A DNA stretch of 64,000 nt from an uncultured Pirellulaceae bacterium (GTDB taxonomy: Bacteria > Planctomycetota > Planctomycetia > Pirellulales > Pirellulaceae): assembly GCA_938083195.1 (NCBI GenBank), contig CALKCK010000010.1, positions 104,081-168,080 of the forward strand, given 5' to 3'. The position numbers were made by a program, and so were the translations under genes. How positions within the stretch are numbered: position 1 is the stretch's first letter; each line of letters opens with the position of its first letter. This document shows, piece by piece, positions 53,257 through 63,193 of the stretch. The notes under the pieces were generated by a model. That model saw nothing but the letters and a program-made list of their open reading frames with translations. It was not told the origin of the DNA and ran no database searches.

Positions 53257-55818
53257 TCAATCAATGTACGCAAATTCGTTTAGGTTGATCGCTAACAGGC
53301 AGTAATACTCCAATGCCCGTTGAGGTGAGGCGTCTTCATGATCAATCCACGATTGAATCAACTCGACCCCCTGCTGTATTTCTTTTTCAGTCGGTGGACG
53401 TTGAGTGACTTTCTGAAGAATCGACTCCACTTGTGCTTCACGCTTCCCAGGAAATTCTTTTTCAGTGGCAGCCGCAAACTTCAACGCCTGCTGATTGGTG
53501 AAATCACTATTCATCATCCCCAGTGCCTGCGTCGGCTGGGTCGTAATAAAACGCACCGGACACGTGCTATCCGTCGGTGCCGAATCGTTTGTGGTGAGAA
53601 TCGGCAATCCCAGCGATCGCTTAATATGAACATAAACACTTCGTCGACGACGGTCTTCGTCACTCGAGTTCCCCCACCCAGACCCCGGACGGGACTGACC
53701 AGCTAAGACTTCTCGAGGCATCACAGGATAAATACTTGGCCCATACATTTTGTCTAAATTCAATTCTCCAGACACCGCGAGAATCGAGTCCCGAATTTCC
53801 TCAGCCGTCAACCTTCGCAAGTTAAACCGCCAAAGCAAATCATTACCTGGATCTTTTTCAAAACCCTCAGCACTAAATTGACTGGACATTTGATAGGTCT
53901 TAGACATCAAAATCAGACGATGCATTGCTTTCATGCTCCACCCCTGATTCACAAATTCCGTTGCCAGCCAATCCAGCAGCTTCGGATGAGTTGGCTTAGC
54001 TCCCTGAAATCCAAAATCGCTACTGGTCCTAACGATGCCTCTACCAAAATGGTACTGCCAGATACGATTGGCCATCACCCGTGCCGTCAGCGGATTATCA
54101 CCGCCGGTCAACCACTCAGCGAATGCTAAACGCCGACCCGTGCTTTCGCCATGTGCTGGCAATTTAATTTCTGGCGGCGGAGGGGAGAGTACCGAAATAA
54201 ACCCCGGTTCAATCGCTGGCCCTTTTACATTTGGATTACCACGAATCCTAACAAAACTAGGCAGCGACTGAGTGCCAGATTCTTTGACCGATAAAATATT
54301 GATGGAACCAGGAGGATTCTTGAGCAGGTTGCCGCGATTCCTTAACAAGTCACGAAATTCGTTGAATTGTTTTTTCGTGATTTGCTTTCCAATTCTTTTT
54401 TTAAGAATTGGAAGTTTGTTCATCTCGAATTGAAAATCCTCGTGTTCAACCGATTCAAAATCAGGCTTTGCCAATGCGGCAATTGCCTCGATTTTCTCAT
54501 CCACTTTCTTCATTTCTCGTTCGTAATTGGACGTCATTTCTTCGGTTGCTTCGCCCGGCACAATCCGCACCGAAGCATCCAAAACAGAATCGTGACCTCG
54601 CACGCCGTAGTGACGGATGTTTTCGAAAAACGAAACCATCTTGTAGTAATCCGCTTGGGGAATGGGATCAATCTTATGGTCGTGACACCTTGCACAATTG
54701 ACAGTTAAACCGAGCATCGTCTGGGAGGTCGTGGCAACAATATCGTCAAGATCATCGTACTTAGCCTTCAAGCGATCCACGGGTTCGTCATCCCATTGTC
54801 CCAAGCGAAAGTACCCCGTCGCCGCGATCGATGCCTGAGTCGGATTTTCTATTTCATCGCCAGCAAGTTGCTCAATCAAAAATTGATTGTAAGGCTTATC
54901 TTCATTAAAAGCTCGAATCACATAGTCTCGATACCGCCACACAAACGGTTTCGCCCCGTCCCGTTCAAAACTATTCGTTTCCGCGTACCGAACAAGGTCA
55001 AGCCAATGCCGACCCCATTTTTCTCCGTAATGCGGTGAAGCCAATAATTCCTCAATCAGCTGAGGATAGGCCTGCGGATCTTCATTGTTAGCGAACGCCT
55101 CGACTTGAGCAGGCGTAGGCGGCAACCCCAGCAAATCGTAATATACGCGCCTGACCAAAGCTCGCCGAGTTACCGGTGAAGCCGGCGTGAGACTGGAAGA
55201 CTCCAATTTAGCCAGTACAAAATTATCAATTTCGTTATTTGGCCAACTCTTGTTGTTGACAACGGGTACCTCTGGATCGGCAACCGGAAGAAACGACCAC
55301 CACTGTTTCGATTCAGCGTTCACTTGCGGGACCGTAGACTGCAAATCCGCCGTAAGGTCTCGCTCGTCTTTTGGATCAATCGGCACTCCCATTCTTACCC
55401 ATTGCGTAAGCACATTAATCTTTTCATCAGACAACTTCCCGCTGGGAGGCATCTCGTAGAGTTGATAATGAATGACCTTAAGAATTAAACTCTCCGAAGG
55501 ATCATCCGCATTGACGGCGGGGCCAGAATCTCCACCTCGCAAAATCGAAGCTCTGGAAGTCAACGCCAATGAACCTCCAAGATCATCTGGATCATCTGCG
55601 TGACACTCAAAACAATTCTGTTCAAGAATAGGCTTTACTTTGAGATTGTAAAACTCGATGGCCTTCGTTTGAGCAGGAGTTAATTTGGCAGTTCCGTCTT
55701 CTTGAGCGTAACCAACTAACACGCCCCCACTAAACACACCAAATACAAATCCCAAACCAATCGTCAGTGAAACCAACCAATGAACTCCAGATCGCGTTTT
55801 TCTCGTTGTCGAAAACAA
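53257..55818 (-). CDS. Secreted planctomycete cytochrome c / DUF1549 / DUF1553 protein
   Basis: 853 residues: signal peptide (about 12-38), a planctomycete-type cytochrome c domain with Cys69-x2-Cys72-His73 for haem attachment, DUF1549 (about 175-380) and DUF1553 (about 570-830). The start is TTG, with GAGGT six bases upstream, and no ATG occurs near the signal. This gene and DUF1501 occur as pairs, many copies per genome, in planctomycetes, where they are suspected of acting in polysaccharide breakdown; that role is unproven. The haem motif points to a redox function at the cell surface. Confidence 0.93.
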   Translation of the reverse strand: MFSTTRKTRSGVHWLVSLTIGLGFVFGVFSGGVLVGYAQEDGTAKLTPAQTKAIEFYNLKVKPILEQNCFECHADDPDDLGGSLALTSRASILRGGDSGPAVNADDPSESLILKVIHYQLYEMPPSGKLSDEKINVLTQWVRMGVPIDPKDERDLTADLQSTVPQVNAESKQWWSFLPVADPEVPVVNNKSWPNNEIDNFVLAKLESSSLTPASPVTRRALVRRVYYDLLGLPPTPAQVEAFANNEDPQAYPQLIEELLASPHYGEKWGRHWLDLVRYAETNSFERDGAKPFVWRYRDYVIRAFNEDKPYNQFLIEQLAGDEIENPTQASIAATGYFRLGQWDDEPVDRLKAKYDDLDDIVATTSQTMLGLTVNCARCHDHKIDPIPQADYYKMVSFFENIRHYGVRGHDSVLDASVRIVPGEATEEMTSNYEREMKKVDEKIEAIAALAKPDFESVEHEDFQFEMNKLPILKKRIGKQITKKQFNEFRDLLRNRGNLLKNPPGSINILSVKESGTQSLPSFVRIRGNPNVKGPAIEPGFISVLSPPPPEIKLPAHGESTGRRLAFAEWLTGGDNPLTARVMANRIWQYHFGRGIVRTSSDFGFQGAKPTHPKLLDWLATEFVNQGWSMKAMHRLILMSKTYQMSSQFSAEGFEKDPGNDLLWRFNLRRLTAEEIRDSILAVSGELNLDKMYGPSIYPVMPREVLAGQSRPGSGWGNSSDEDRRRRSVYVHIKRSLGLPILTTNDSAPTDSTCPVRFITTQPTQALGMMNSDFTNQQALKFAAATEKEFPGKREAQVESILQKVTQRPPTEKEIQQGVELIQSWIDHEDASPQRALEYYCLLAINLNEFAYID

Positions 55819-55824
55819 GGCTCT

Positions 55825-55829
55825 ACCTC
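55825..55829 (-). promoter_or_regulatory. Shine-Dalgarno site for a TTG start
   Basis: GAGGT on the minus strand sits six bases before TTG at 55818-55816. The frame has no ATG or GTG between this point and the end of the signal peptide, so the TTG start is favoured. Confidence 0.6.
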
Positions 55830-55924
55830 GGGTTAAATCTATCTGTGTCCGTACTAACCGTTTACTTGGGATTTTCTCATTTGGTCCGCATCAACACACA
55901 AGTAATGCGTGGGCAGAGATTACG

Positions 55925-55967
55925 GGTTGAGCGAAAAAGAATCCAGACTCATATTCTTCGCTCAACC
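55925..55967. repeat. Long inverted repeat in the gap upstream of the cytochrome/DUF1549 gene
   Basis: GGTTGAGCGAA (55925-55935) is exactly complementary to TTCGCTCAACC (55957-55967); a GAAT/ATTC pair extends the stem after a three-base bulge. No T tract follows either side. The surrounding 55819-56243 gap (425 bp) has no recognisable gene. Confidence 0.7.
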
Positions 55968-56243
55968 AACCTGCTCCAGTTTAAAACCGGAGAGAACCAG
56001 AATCAAATACCTAAGAGCAATCCTCGGCTTAATTTTAGATCAAATCGAACGAATTCGATCGCCTCAACTGAAGGCTAGCAAAAACGTTCAATCCGTTTCT
56101 TGAATCTCGAATAGAACCGAAAGTGAAAATACCCAACAGATTGGGGGCTATTTACGTCCGCCAAGCAAATACATTTCCATCCACCGCCTATCACTCCCGC
56201 TCAAGGGCAATCTGGACAGAGAATTTTAAAGTTTGTCGAGGCC

Positions 56244-57134
56244 CTACGGATTACGATTCTTACGTATCCGCTCGCTGTATTTTTTTAACAGCTTTCGCTC
56301 GCGTCCAGTCAGGCTCTCCTCGCCTTGTTCGCTAATCTTGGCCAAAATTTTATCGGCGTCGAGCTGGAGCTTCTGATCGACCGTATCGGGATCGTGCAAC
56401 TTGAGATTCGTCCGCGAACGCTTCCATTTGGAAAATCCGTCCCAATGGAATTTGGCAAAACTCCAATGGAGTTTGAAATAGAGATATCCAAAGGCCGCGC
56501 CCACGAAATGAGCCTCCCAGGCAATCGCACTTGCGGGATTTAAGGCGGTCAACAAATTACCGCCCAACAACAACACTCCGAGCACCCAGGCCGGCATTGG
56601 CAGGATCCCCATCAGCAGAATTGTCTCGCGGGGGTACATGAAAATAAACAGCACGACAACCGCTGAGACAGCGCCAGAAGCACCCACCAATGAAGCGACT
56701 CCCGAATCAAACGCCAAATACAACACCAGCCAGCCAAGTCCCGATACGAGAATGGAGGCAAAATAAAACTTTGTGAATTCACTTCGACCGAGCCGCTGCT
56801 CTACCGGACGACCTAAAAACCAGAGGGTGATCATATTCCCGGCGATATGCCAAATGCCTTCGCGACTGCCGATCGGGGCATGCACAAACCCGTAGGTTAT
56901 GTAGGACCAGAGCCAATACAAACGATCCGTACTCAGACTCAACCAACTATCGAGAGACGGCATCGCACCTTCGGCTTGGGTTGCTGGTGACTGAGTAAAC
57001 ATACTAACAACCCACACAATCACGTTAGCGACTACGAGGCTGGTGACAACCGACTGTTGGCCAAACTGAAACCCCGGAACTCCACCCCGCGGTTCCTGAT
57101 AATCTCGATTGTAATCTCTACTCTCAAAACCCAT
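56244..57134 (-). CDS. Rhomboid family intramembrane serine protease
   Basis: 296 residues with about six membrane helices between residues 30 and 222. The catalytic serine is Ser153 in Gly-Ala-Ser-Gly, the histidine His209 in Glu-Ala-His-Phe-Val-Gly, and Asn100 in His-x3-Asn fits the oxyanion site. A charged cytoplasmic tail (about 225-296) ends in Lys-Lys-Tyr-Ser-Glu-Arg, a common feature of planctomycete and cyanobacterial members. Substrates are unknown. The gene runs leftward and has no obvious operon partner. Confidence 0.93.
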   Translation of the reverse strand: MGFESRDYNRDYQEPRGGVPGFQFGQQSVVTSLVVANVIVWVVSMFTQSPATQAEGAMPSLDSWLSLSTDRLYWLWSYITYGFVHAPIGSREGIWHIAGNMITLWFLGRPVEQRLGRSEFTKFYFASILVSGLGWLVLYLAFDSGVASLVGASGAVSAVVVLFIFMYPRETILLMGILPMPAWVLGVLLLGGNLLTALNPASAIAWEAHFVGAAFGYLYFKLHWSFAKFHWDGFSKWKRSRTNLKLHDPDTVDQKLQLDADKILAKISEQGEESLTGRERKLLKKYSERIRKNRNP

Positions 57135-57313
57135 GGTTAATCCAACGCTCTCGTGACTTTGTTTTTTTTAATAGTGCGGAAGTAAATTAGTGCTAAGACA
57201 ACAATCCTGTGAAGACCGCCAGCGACAACCCGAACTAACAGTAACCCGCAGCAAGCATGATACCGCTTTGAGGCTGAAACGCACTATGCCAACCAGGCCC
57301 GCTAAATATCCAC

Positions 57314-57337
57314 AAAAAAAGCGTCCCGAAGGACGCT
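57314..57337 (-). terminator. Rho-independent terminator of the 521-residue membrane protein gene
   Basis: AGCGTCC (57320-57326) and GGACGCT (57331-57337) pair around a four-base loop that reads TTCG on the minus strand. Seven T follow on that strand. The structure lies 49 bp past the stop at 57386. Confidence 0.9.
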
Positions 57338-57385
57338 GGTCTATTTCTCTCAGATCGCCAGCAACCGTGGCGTTGTAGACGGAAA

Positions 57386-58951
57386 TTATTTCTTGGCAAA
57401 CGCCTCTCGCGACAATGCAACGGCTAGCTTCCGAAGTTCCTGATAGGCAGATGCAATTTTGGATTCGAGCGAACTAACCGTCTGCTTAAGACTTGCAACC
57501 TCTTTGGTCTTAGCCTGGGCCAATGTTGAGATAACATTGTAATCCTTGGTAAGATTGACTTTGTCCTCATCATTTTCAGCGATGATTCTAGCTCGCTCTT
57601 GCTCGTGCTTGTCTGCCTCCGCCAATAACAACCCTTGAGTGACTTTATTTTTTTCGTACTGCTGAATTGATTCCGCCAGCCGCTCGGTCTGCAATTTCAA
57701 TTTTGCAAACTCAAATGGATAGTCTCGTTTCTGACGGATGTAAACTCGGCCGAGTTCTTTGACGTCTTCTTCATCTTTGATAATGAATCCGTCGTTCAAG
57801 CCCTTTTCGTCCGTAACAACGTCGATGAGGATGGTTTCTCCTTTGCTGAAACTGATGGAACCGCCATCTCCAGCTTTCAAGCTTTGCTCGATGGCAAATC
57901 CACTCTGGTTGAACAATCCATCGGTTTCCAAGCTACCAACTCCATCGACAACGTAACCGCCGTTCTTTCTTGAGTTCGCGTTGAATTCATATTTGACAAA
58001 TGTCTCTTGCGGATCCGGCGTGAAACGTTGTAGTGCAACGTCCGTTCGACCTTCGGGATTCGCGTCGATCCACTGCTGGATTGTCCCTAACTCCAAACCG
58101 TCAAATGCGTATCTATCGATCAGTTTTTCAAAACCAACAGCGTCAAAATACGGCTTCGAAACTTGAAATTGACCTCTCAGGAAATCTCGATAGTCGCTGA
58201 TATTCAATTCGACGTTCGCATTTTCGAACGAGGCGGCAAGACCTTTGATCGATTCTGAGGCGTCGTCTTCTTCCGCTTTATCCAAGATATAGTTCTTAAA
58301 AATATCTCGTCGATCAAGTGGCATTTTTTCGAACAGTTTCCAACTAAGATTCGCAGCGTTAAATTCGCCGGAAACAACCGCTTCTTCGGAAAATGTAATT
58401 GACGCGTTATCTTCCGATTCGACACGAACAGTGCCGATGTAATAATTCTCTCCGTTTGCTTTACCATCCGCAAAAACATAAAGCACAACGTCTGCTAGTG
58501 GTTCATAACCATCAGCTCGTGGAGCTTTAAACGTATATTTTCGATTCGCTCCCTCTTTGGCAACGCTTCCGCCGGCCCAGACTCGACCTCGACCGAGCAT
58601 CTCCCGAGACAAAACTCCGTCGATGTAACGCAGAGACCCCTTCGTATAAGTTGACGACTCGCTGTCACCCGATATCGCTTTCTCCGCATCAGCTTTGGAG
58701 GTCTCGGCAAGCTTCTCAGCTTTGTCAGCCTCATTCATTGCCGAGTAACGCTGGTCTAATACGTCGGTAGCCTGCATGACGGTGAAAACACTGACGAAGT
58801 AAATCAGAACAACGAACGTAATGTCTACCCAGTTCCAAGTCTTGGAAGCGAGGACAACAAAAACGATCAAAAGAATAAAACCAAATCCGATGATTCCCCA
58901 GGCCATTGTGGGATCCATGGCTGCGAGAATTGCGAAGTCGTTAATGCCCAT
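57386..58951 (-). CDS. Membrane protein with coiled coil, unknown function
   Basis: 521 residues. Two N-terminal membrane helices (about 14-36 and 41-62) are followed by a short coiled stretch, a beta-rich region (about 105-390), and a long C-terminal coiled coil (about 400-510; Lys-Leu-Gln-Thr-Glu-Arg-Leu-Ala, then Leu-Glu-Ser-Lys-Ile-Ala). It is probably an inner-membrane protein with a large extracytoplasmic or cytoplasmic part. No named domain was recognised. A strong terminator ends the unit and a hairpin lies in its leader. Confidence 0.78.
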   Translation of the reverse strand: MGINDFAILAAMDPTMAWGIIGFGFILLIVFVVLASKTWNWVDITFVVLIYFVSVFTVMQATDVLDQRYSAMNEADKAEKLAETSKADAEKAISGDSESSTYTKGSLRYIDGVLSREMLGRGRVWAGGSVAKEGANRKYTFKAPRADGYEPLADVVLYVFADGKANGENYYIGTVRVESEDNASITFSEEAVVSGEFNAANLSWKLFEKMPLDRRDIFKNYILDKAEEDDASESIKGLAASFENANVELNISDYRDFLRGQFQVSKPYFDAVGFEKLIDRYAFDGLELGTIQQWIDANPEGRTDVALQRFTPDPQETFVKYEFNANSRKNGGYVVDGVGSLETDGLFNQSGFAIEQSLKAGDGGSISFSKGETILIDVVTDEKGLNDGFIIKDEEDVKELGRVYIRQKRDYPFEFAKLKLQTERLAESIQQYEKNKVTQGLLLAEADKHEQERARIIAENDEDKVNLTKDYNVISTLAQAKTKEVASLKQTVSSLESKIASAYQELRKLAVALSREAFAKK

Positions 58952-58988
58952 TTACTTTAACCAGTCTTGCCGTTGAAATTTAATTGAC

Positions 58989-59016
58989 GAGTGGGGTCGG
59001 GTTCGCTGCCCCACTC
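58989..59016 (-). promoter_or_regulatory. Leader hairpin of the 521-residue gene
   Basis: GAGTGGGG (58989-58996) and CCCCACTC (59009-59016) form a perfect 8-bp stem with a 12-nt loop, about 38 bp upstream of the ATG on the minus strand. Without a T run it is more likely an mRNA leader structure than a terminator. Confidence 0.5.
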
Positions 59017-59346
59017 AAGCATAAGGTGCATTCTCTACCTCAGCGCGTTAAGAGCGCGGAAATAGCCCAAATTGCATCATAAATTGGGCAAAATAGCCCG
59101 TCAAGTTTTGCTATCGTCGCTTTCGGTCGGTCTTCTCCGGTTTAGTCCCTCAGACACAATTGATCGTTATTAACGTAACAAACGCTCAAGTCAGATACGG
59201 CAAATCCCCGAAAACCATTAAATACGAAAAAATCGGCATATTCGAATTCATGTGTAAATTCGTCGAATTTTGACGCTGATTTGTTCAGTAAGCACGCAGG
59301 CAGACCCGAATCCCGTGCGGTTTGCCCGCTTTTTCAGGAGAGTTTT
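59017..59346. other. Divergent region with a second inverted repeat
   Basis: Holds a GCCCAA/TTGGGC repeat (59065-59070, 59083-59088) and two copies of AATAGCCC about 30 bp apart, before the TolC-like gene. The promoters of both divergent genes must lie here; none is convincing. No RNA gene recognised. Confidence 0.4.
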
Positions 59347-62300
59347 GTGACAATGGCCCCGATTAATCGAATCCTCATAGGCGTCATCTTTCTCAATTTA
59401 TTGGTCGCCGTTGGCTGCCATCGCGGCTATTACCGCCGGCAGGCCGACGCAGAAGCCCAACGCCTGATTCTTGAGAAAGCGGTCGATCCAAGATGGGACT
59501 CAGCCACCGGCTCCATCGCAATCAATCCAGCTTCGCGGATGTTCGACCCATTTTCCGCCGACCACCCTCCAATTCCACCCGACGACGCGACCTCCCACCA
59601 ATTGATGCATTACGTCGATGGCAAAGAAGGCTATCCGCGTTGGAATGCCAATGGTGACACGAATTATGTCGCCAACCCCGAGTGGCGTAAGTATTTGGAG
59701 CCAAACGAAGATGGACAACTCGTTCTCACACTCGATGCTGCATTCGAACTTGCCCTCTTACATTCCACCGAATACCAATCAGTTCGAGAAAGCCTTTATC
59801 TTTCGGCACTCGACGTCAGCCTCGACCGATTTGGATTCGATTCTCAACTTCTCTGGGGCGTTGATTCTTTCGGAACATTGACCGATGGAAATACTTCACT
59901 TGACCGAAGCGGTGACCTGAACCTCAATAAACTTGGCATCACAGGCACCAACTTTGCCGTCGGACTCGCCAATACGATCTTATTTAACCTTGGCGGAAGC
60001 GACAGCCAGGCTGCCTCTACACTACTCGACTTTTCGCTAATTCAACCACTGCTTCGCGGTGCCGGTCGCGCACGAGTCATGGAAGCCCTTACGCAATCCG
60101 AACGGACCCTGCTTGCAAACGTGCGCGAGTTCGACCGTTTTCGGAGGAACTTTTATCTCGGCGTCGCTCTTGGCAGAACGCCCAGTGCTGCTCTAGGGGG
60201 ATTTCCGCGAGCCGACGCTGCACTAGGTATAGGTGGGTACATCGGACTACTCCAAGCACAACAGGAAATTCGGAACGCAAAATTTGGCCTCACTCAACAA
60301 GCAGAAGTCGTAAAACGATTTAAAGTACTTGCTGATAATGAACAAGCCAGTATTGATAATGTGACACGGACGGAAACAACTTTCTTCCAGGCACAAGGAA
60401 GTTTTCTCAGCCAAGAACAAAGATACCAAACCACCGTCGATCGTTATAAAATCTCGCTGGGTCTTCCCCCGACACTCGATATCGTTATCGATGACCCTTA
60501 CCTAAAACAATTTGAGCTAATCAGTGATAAGTTATTTGACAGCTTGACCCAATCAACAAAAATTGGGGGAAATGCGGGAAACCTTCTTAACACCGTGGAT
60601 GACAAGTTTCATACCATAGAGCCTGCTCCCACCGAGGATGATCCCGAGAGAACAAGAAGAGTTAAAATCGATTTCGCTGACCCAAATAATGCGGAACTTT
60701 GGCCGACGAACCTGGCTGATCTCATAGAAAAATTCATACCAATTCTCGAAGACGCACAACAAGAGCTCAATTTAATCGAGGGTAATTTTGAGCAAACTGA
60801 AGCAGATATTGCGAAACTTGAAGACGTCACCCCGCGGCGAATCGAATATTTGAAGAAATTTCAAGAAGCTGTTCGAACCAAACAAATCGACGCATCCATT
60901 GAAAGTGATAGTAATATCTTTAATACAGATTTCGAGGGCGAGGAGAAAGGTTACTTTGTCAAAACCGCTGACCTCCGAACGGAACTTAGAAACAAGCGAT
61001 TCGGAGACCCTGAAGAGAAGGATGAACCTCAAGAAGTTCGAGAACCTAATGTTGCGGAAACCAGGGTGGAAATTGCGAATATCCTTAATCGCGTGAAGCA
61101 ATTTCGAGCTACCGAAAAGCAACAGACAAAATCTGAGACCGTGCGTTACATAGAGTCGTCATTTCAAAATACAATCCCCGAACAACTTACAAACATCATT
61201 GGTGCGGTCAACGAGTTGATTAGGATTCAGGCAAAAGTTCGTGGCAATTCAATTGAATTGGTTGATGTCAGCATCAATTCGACGGAAGCGACCCAAATCG
61301 CTCGCTGCATGCGACGCGATTGGATGAATGCTCGCGCCAGCCTTGTCGATAGCTGGCGAAATATCGAATTCGTTGCGAATCGCTTAGAAGCTCAAGTCGA
61401 TCTTGTATTTGATGGTGACGTCCGAACCCGCCCCGATGCGAGCAACCCATTTAAGCTTCGATACGACACGGGAAATTTACGAGCAGGGTTCCGGTTCGAC
61501 GCACCAATCGTTCGGCTGGCCGAACGAAACAGCTACCGCAATGCGTTGATTACCTACCAGCAAGCGAAACGTCGGTACTACAAGTTCGAAGATTCAATCT
61601 CAAGAAGTCTCCGAGTTTACGAGCGCGAGATCGTTCTTAACAAAACTCTATTCGAAGTTAATCGACTTAATCTTAGATCTAGTCTCCAAACGGTGGAAAT
61701 CCAAAACCTCGAGCTCGATAATCCTGAAAACGCTGGCCGAAATTCAAGTGGACTAGCGAATGATATCACCCGTGGTATCGACGCGCTAACCCGTGCTCAA
61801 GACAACCTTTTGCGAACGTGGCTTTCCTACGAAGTTGCGAGACTAAATCTCGACTTTGATATGGGAACAATGCTGCTCGATGAAAAGGGGCGTGGAATCG
61901 ACCCTGGCCCGATCGACTCAATGATCGGACAACGTGCGGCAGAGGCGCTTGGCATTGAACTCGACTGCCAGTTCTGCGATGGCGTTGCAGCGCCAGGCTT
62001 TGTCGCACCGCCGCTGGACTCGCGTGAACTCCCCTCCGTTGTTGACCCGAATCCTGCCGACGAACCGGCGGTCGAAATCGAGAATCGATCGTCTCGTAAG
62101 GAGTTCATTGCCCCAAAATTGGGAGCCAGCAAGCCAATGCGACCGGCCACCCGCCTCCCGCTGGCCACCTCTAAAACAGATGTGCAATCAGTTTCCCAAC
62201 TGTTGGCCGCCATGAAAAATGAGAAACCTCTCAGTCTGGTCGAACAACCCGTTGGATCAGATTCGACATCCTTGCAAACTGAACCACAGAGAAACACCAC

Positions 62301-62766
62301 AAGCCAAACTGTCCGTTCTTCAAAAACTTTAGACCCTGTTAATTTGTTGAAAACTGGAATCGTCGTTGAACCTCTTAACCAATCTGATGCAGATTCGACC
62401 GAACCGAAAAATCCCGTGTCACCTCAGCGTGACCTCTCAACGGGAAAGGCCTCGAAGCCCCTCCAGAAAATTCAGACCTCGCAACTCTCACCAATCGAAG
62501 TTGTCCCCACGCGGATACTCCAACCTATCAAGCCAACCAAGAACGACCGCAGCACTAACGTTGTCGTCAGAGCGTATCACAATCCAATCAACGAACTCGA
62601 GAATCAAACTCGTCAGGTTGACCTGAAAATGGTTGCCATTCACAACCCTTCCCCAGCCAATGCAACTGTGAAGGATTCCACACTTTCTGAAGAAACCCTT
62701 TGGCAAAACCAACCGTCATCTCTCGGTGGTCTGTTGAATCGGTTCAGCACCGAAGCAAAAAATTAA
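59347..62766 (+). CDS. TolC-family outer membrane lipoprotein
   Basis: A GTG at 59347 follows AGGAG by six bases; an ATG two codons later is almost as likely. The open frame runs back to a TTG at 59281, which would hide the signal. The mature N terminus follows a lipobox (Val-Ala-Val-Gly-Cys). Long helical segments and pseudo-repeats (about 120-360 and 640-840) match the TolC/OEP fold that forms trimeric export ducts. At about 1140 residues it is roughly twice the usual length. The excess is a central insert (about 430-640) and a Pro/Thr/Ser-rich disordered tail (about 890-1140). The adaptor gene follows. Confidence 0.85.
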   Translation: MTMAPINRILIGVIFLNLLVAVGCHRGYYRRQADAEAQRLILEKAVDPRWDSATGSIAINPASRMFDPFSADHPPIPPDDATSHQLMHYVDGKEGYPRWNANGDTNYVANPEWRKYLEPNEDGQLVLTLDAAFELALLHSTEYQSVRESLYLSALDVSLDRFGFDSQLLWGVDSFGTLTDGNTSLDRSGDLNLNKLGITGTNFAVGLANTILFNLGGSDSQAASTLLDFSLIQPLLRGAGRARVMEALTQSERTLLANVREFDRFRRNFYLGVALGRTPSAALGGFPRADAALGIGGYIGLLQAQQEIRNAKFGLTQQAEVVKRFKVLADNEQASIDNVTRTETTFFQAQGSFLSQEQRYQTTVDRYKISLGLPPTLDIVIDDPYLKQFELISDKLFDSLTQSTKIGGNAGNLLNTVDDKFHTIEPAPTEDDPERTRRVKIDFADPNNAELWPTNLADLIEKFIPILEDAQQELNLIEGNFEQTEADIAKLEDVTPRRIEYLKKFQEAVRTKQIDASIESDSNIFNTDFEGEEKGYFVKTADLRTELRNKRFGDPEEKDEPQEVREPNVAETRVEIANILNRVKQFRATEKQQTKSETVRYIESSFQNTIPEQLTNIIGAVNELIRIQAKVRGNSIELVDVSINSTEATQIARCMRRDWMNARASLVDSWRNIEFVANRLEAQVDLVFDGDVRTRPDASNPFKLRYDTGNLRAGFRFDAPIVRLAERNSYRNALITYQQAKRRYYKFEDSISRSLRVYEREIVLNKTLFEVNRLNLRSSLQTVEIQNLELDNPENAGRNSSGLANDITRGIDALTRAQDNLLRTWLSYEVARLNLDFDMGTMLLDEKGRGIDPGPIDSMIGQRAAEALGIELDCQFCDGVAAPGFVAPPLDSRELPSVVDPNPADEPAVEIENRSSRKEFIAPKLGASKPMRPATRLPLATSKTDVQSVSQLLAAMKNEKPLSLVEQPVGSDSTSLQTEPQRNTTSQTVRSSKTLDPVNLLKTGIVVEPLNQSDADSTEPKNPVSPQRDLSTGKASKPLQKIQTSQLSPIEVVPTRILQPIKPTKNDRSTNVVVRAYHNPINELENQTRQVDLKMVAIHNPSPANATVKDSTLSEETLWQNQPSSLGGLLNRFSTEAKN

Positions 62767-63193
62767 ATAACCTTTCTTCTGAAAAGACAAAAGTTAGAAC
62801 CGTCGCAACCAATAGGAATGGGCTGGCAAACACCAGTTCACCCACCAAATCAGTGATTTCCACCCGCAAAGCCTGAAAATCCTAGGAACTTAGGGCCGAT
62901 GACAGGGTTAATATTGTGGGCGTAGGGGAGTGCATCCCGCGGAGGGATGCCAACGATTCAAACCAATTAGTATGTCAGTGAATTGGTTGGCTGATTGTCG
63001 GTTTGAGCTAATTGAACGATAATCCAAAGTTCGTGCGGTTCTCCAGCGTGATTTTCGCGTGAACCAACTCCCAAATCTAGATTTTTGTTACGTTCGAGTA
63101 GACCATTTGACTAAGATTGCGTCTTCCTTTGCTGCAATTCAGTTCAACTTTTTGGTTTGCAGTACGATCCACTTGTTTTTCAGGAAACAGAGA
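62767..63193. other. Structured intergenic region between TolC-like and adaptor genes
   Basis: 427 bp. A 7-bp hairpin (GCATCCC 62932-62938, GGGATGC 62944-62950) is followed by overlapping inverted repeats AACCAATT/AATTGGTT (62961-62968, 62981-62988) and TCAAACC/GGTTTGA (62958-62964, 63000-63006). These could form alternative RNA folds in the adaptor leader. No T run. Confidence 0.5.

Noticed and set aside
55767..56103. Plus-strand frames in the gap before the rhomboid gene
   Set aside because: They overlap the TTG start and signal peptide of the cytochrome/DUF1549 gene or a long inverted repeat; products have no features.
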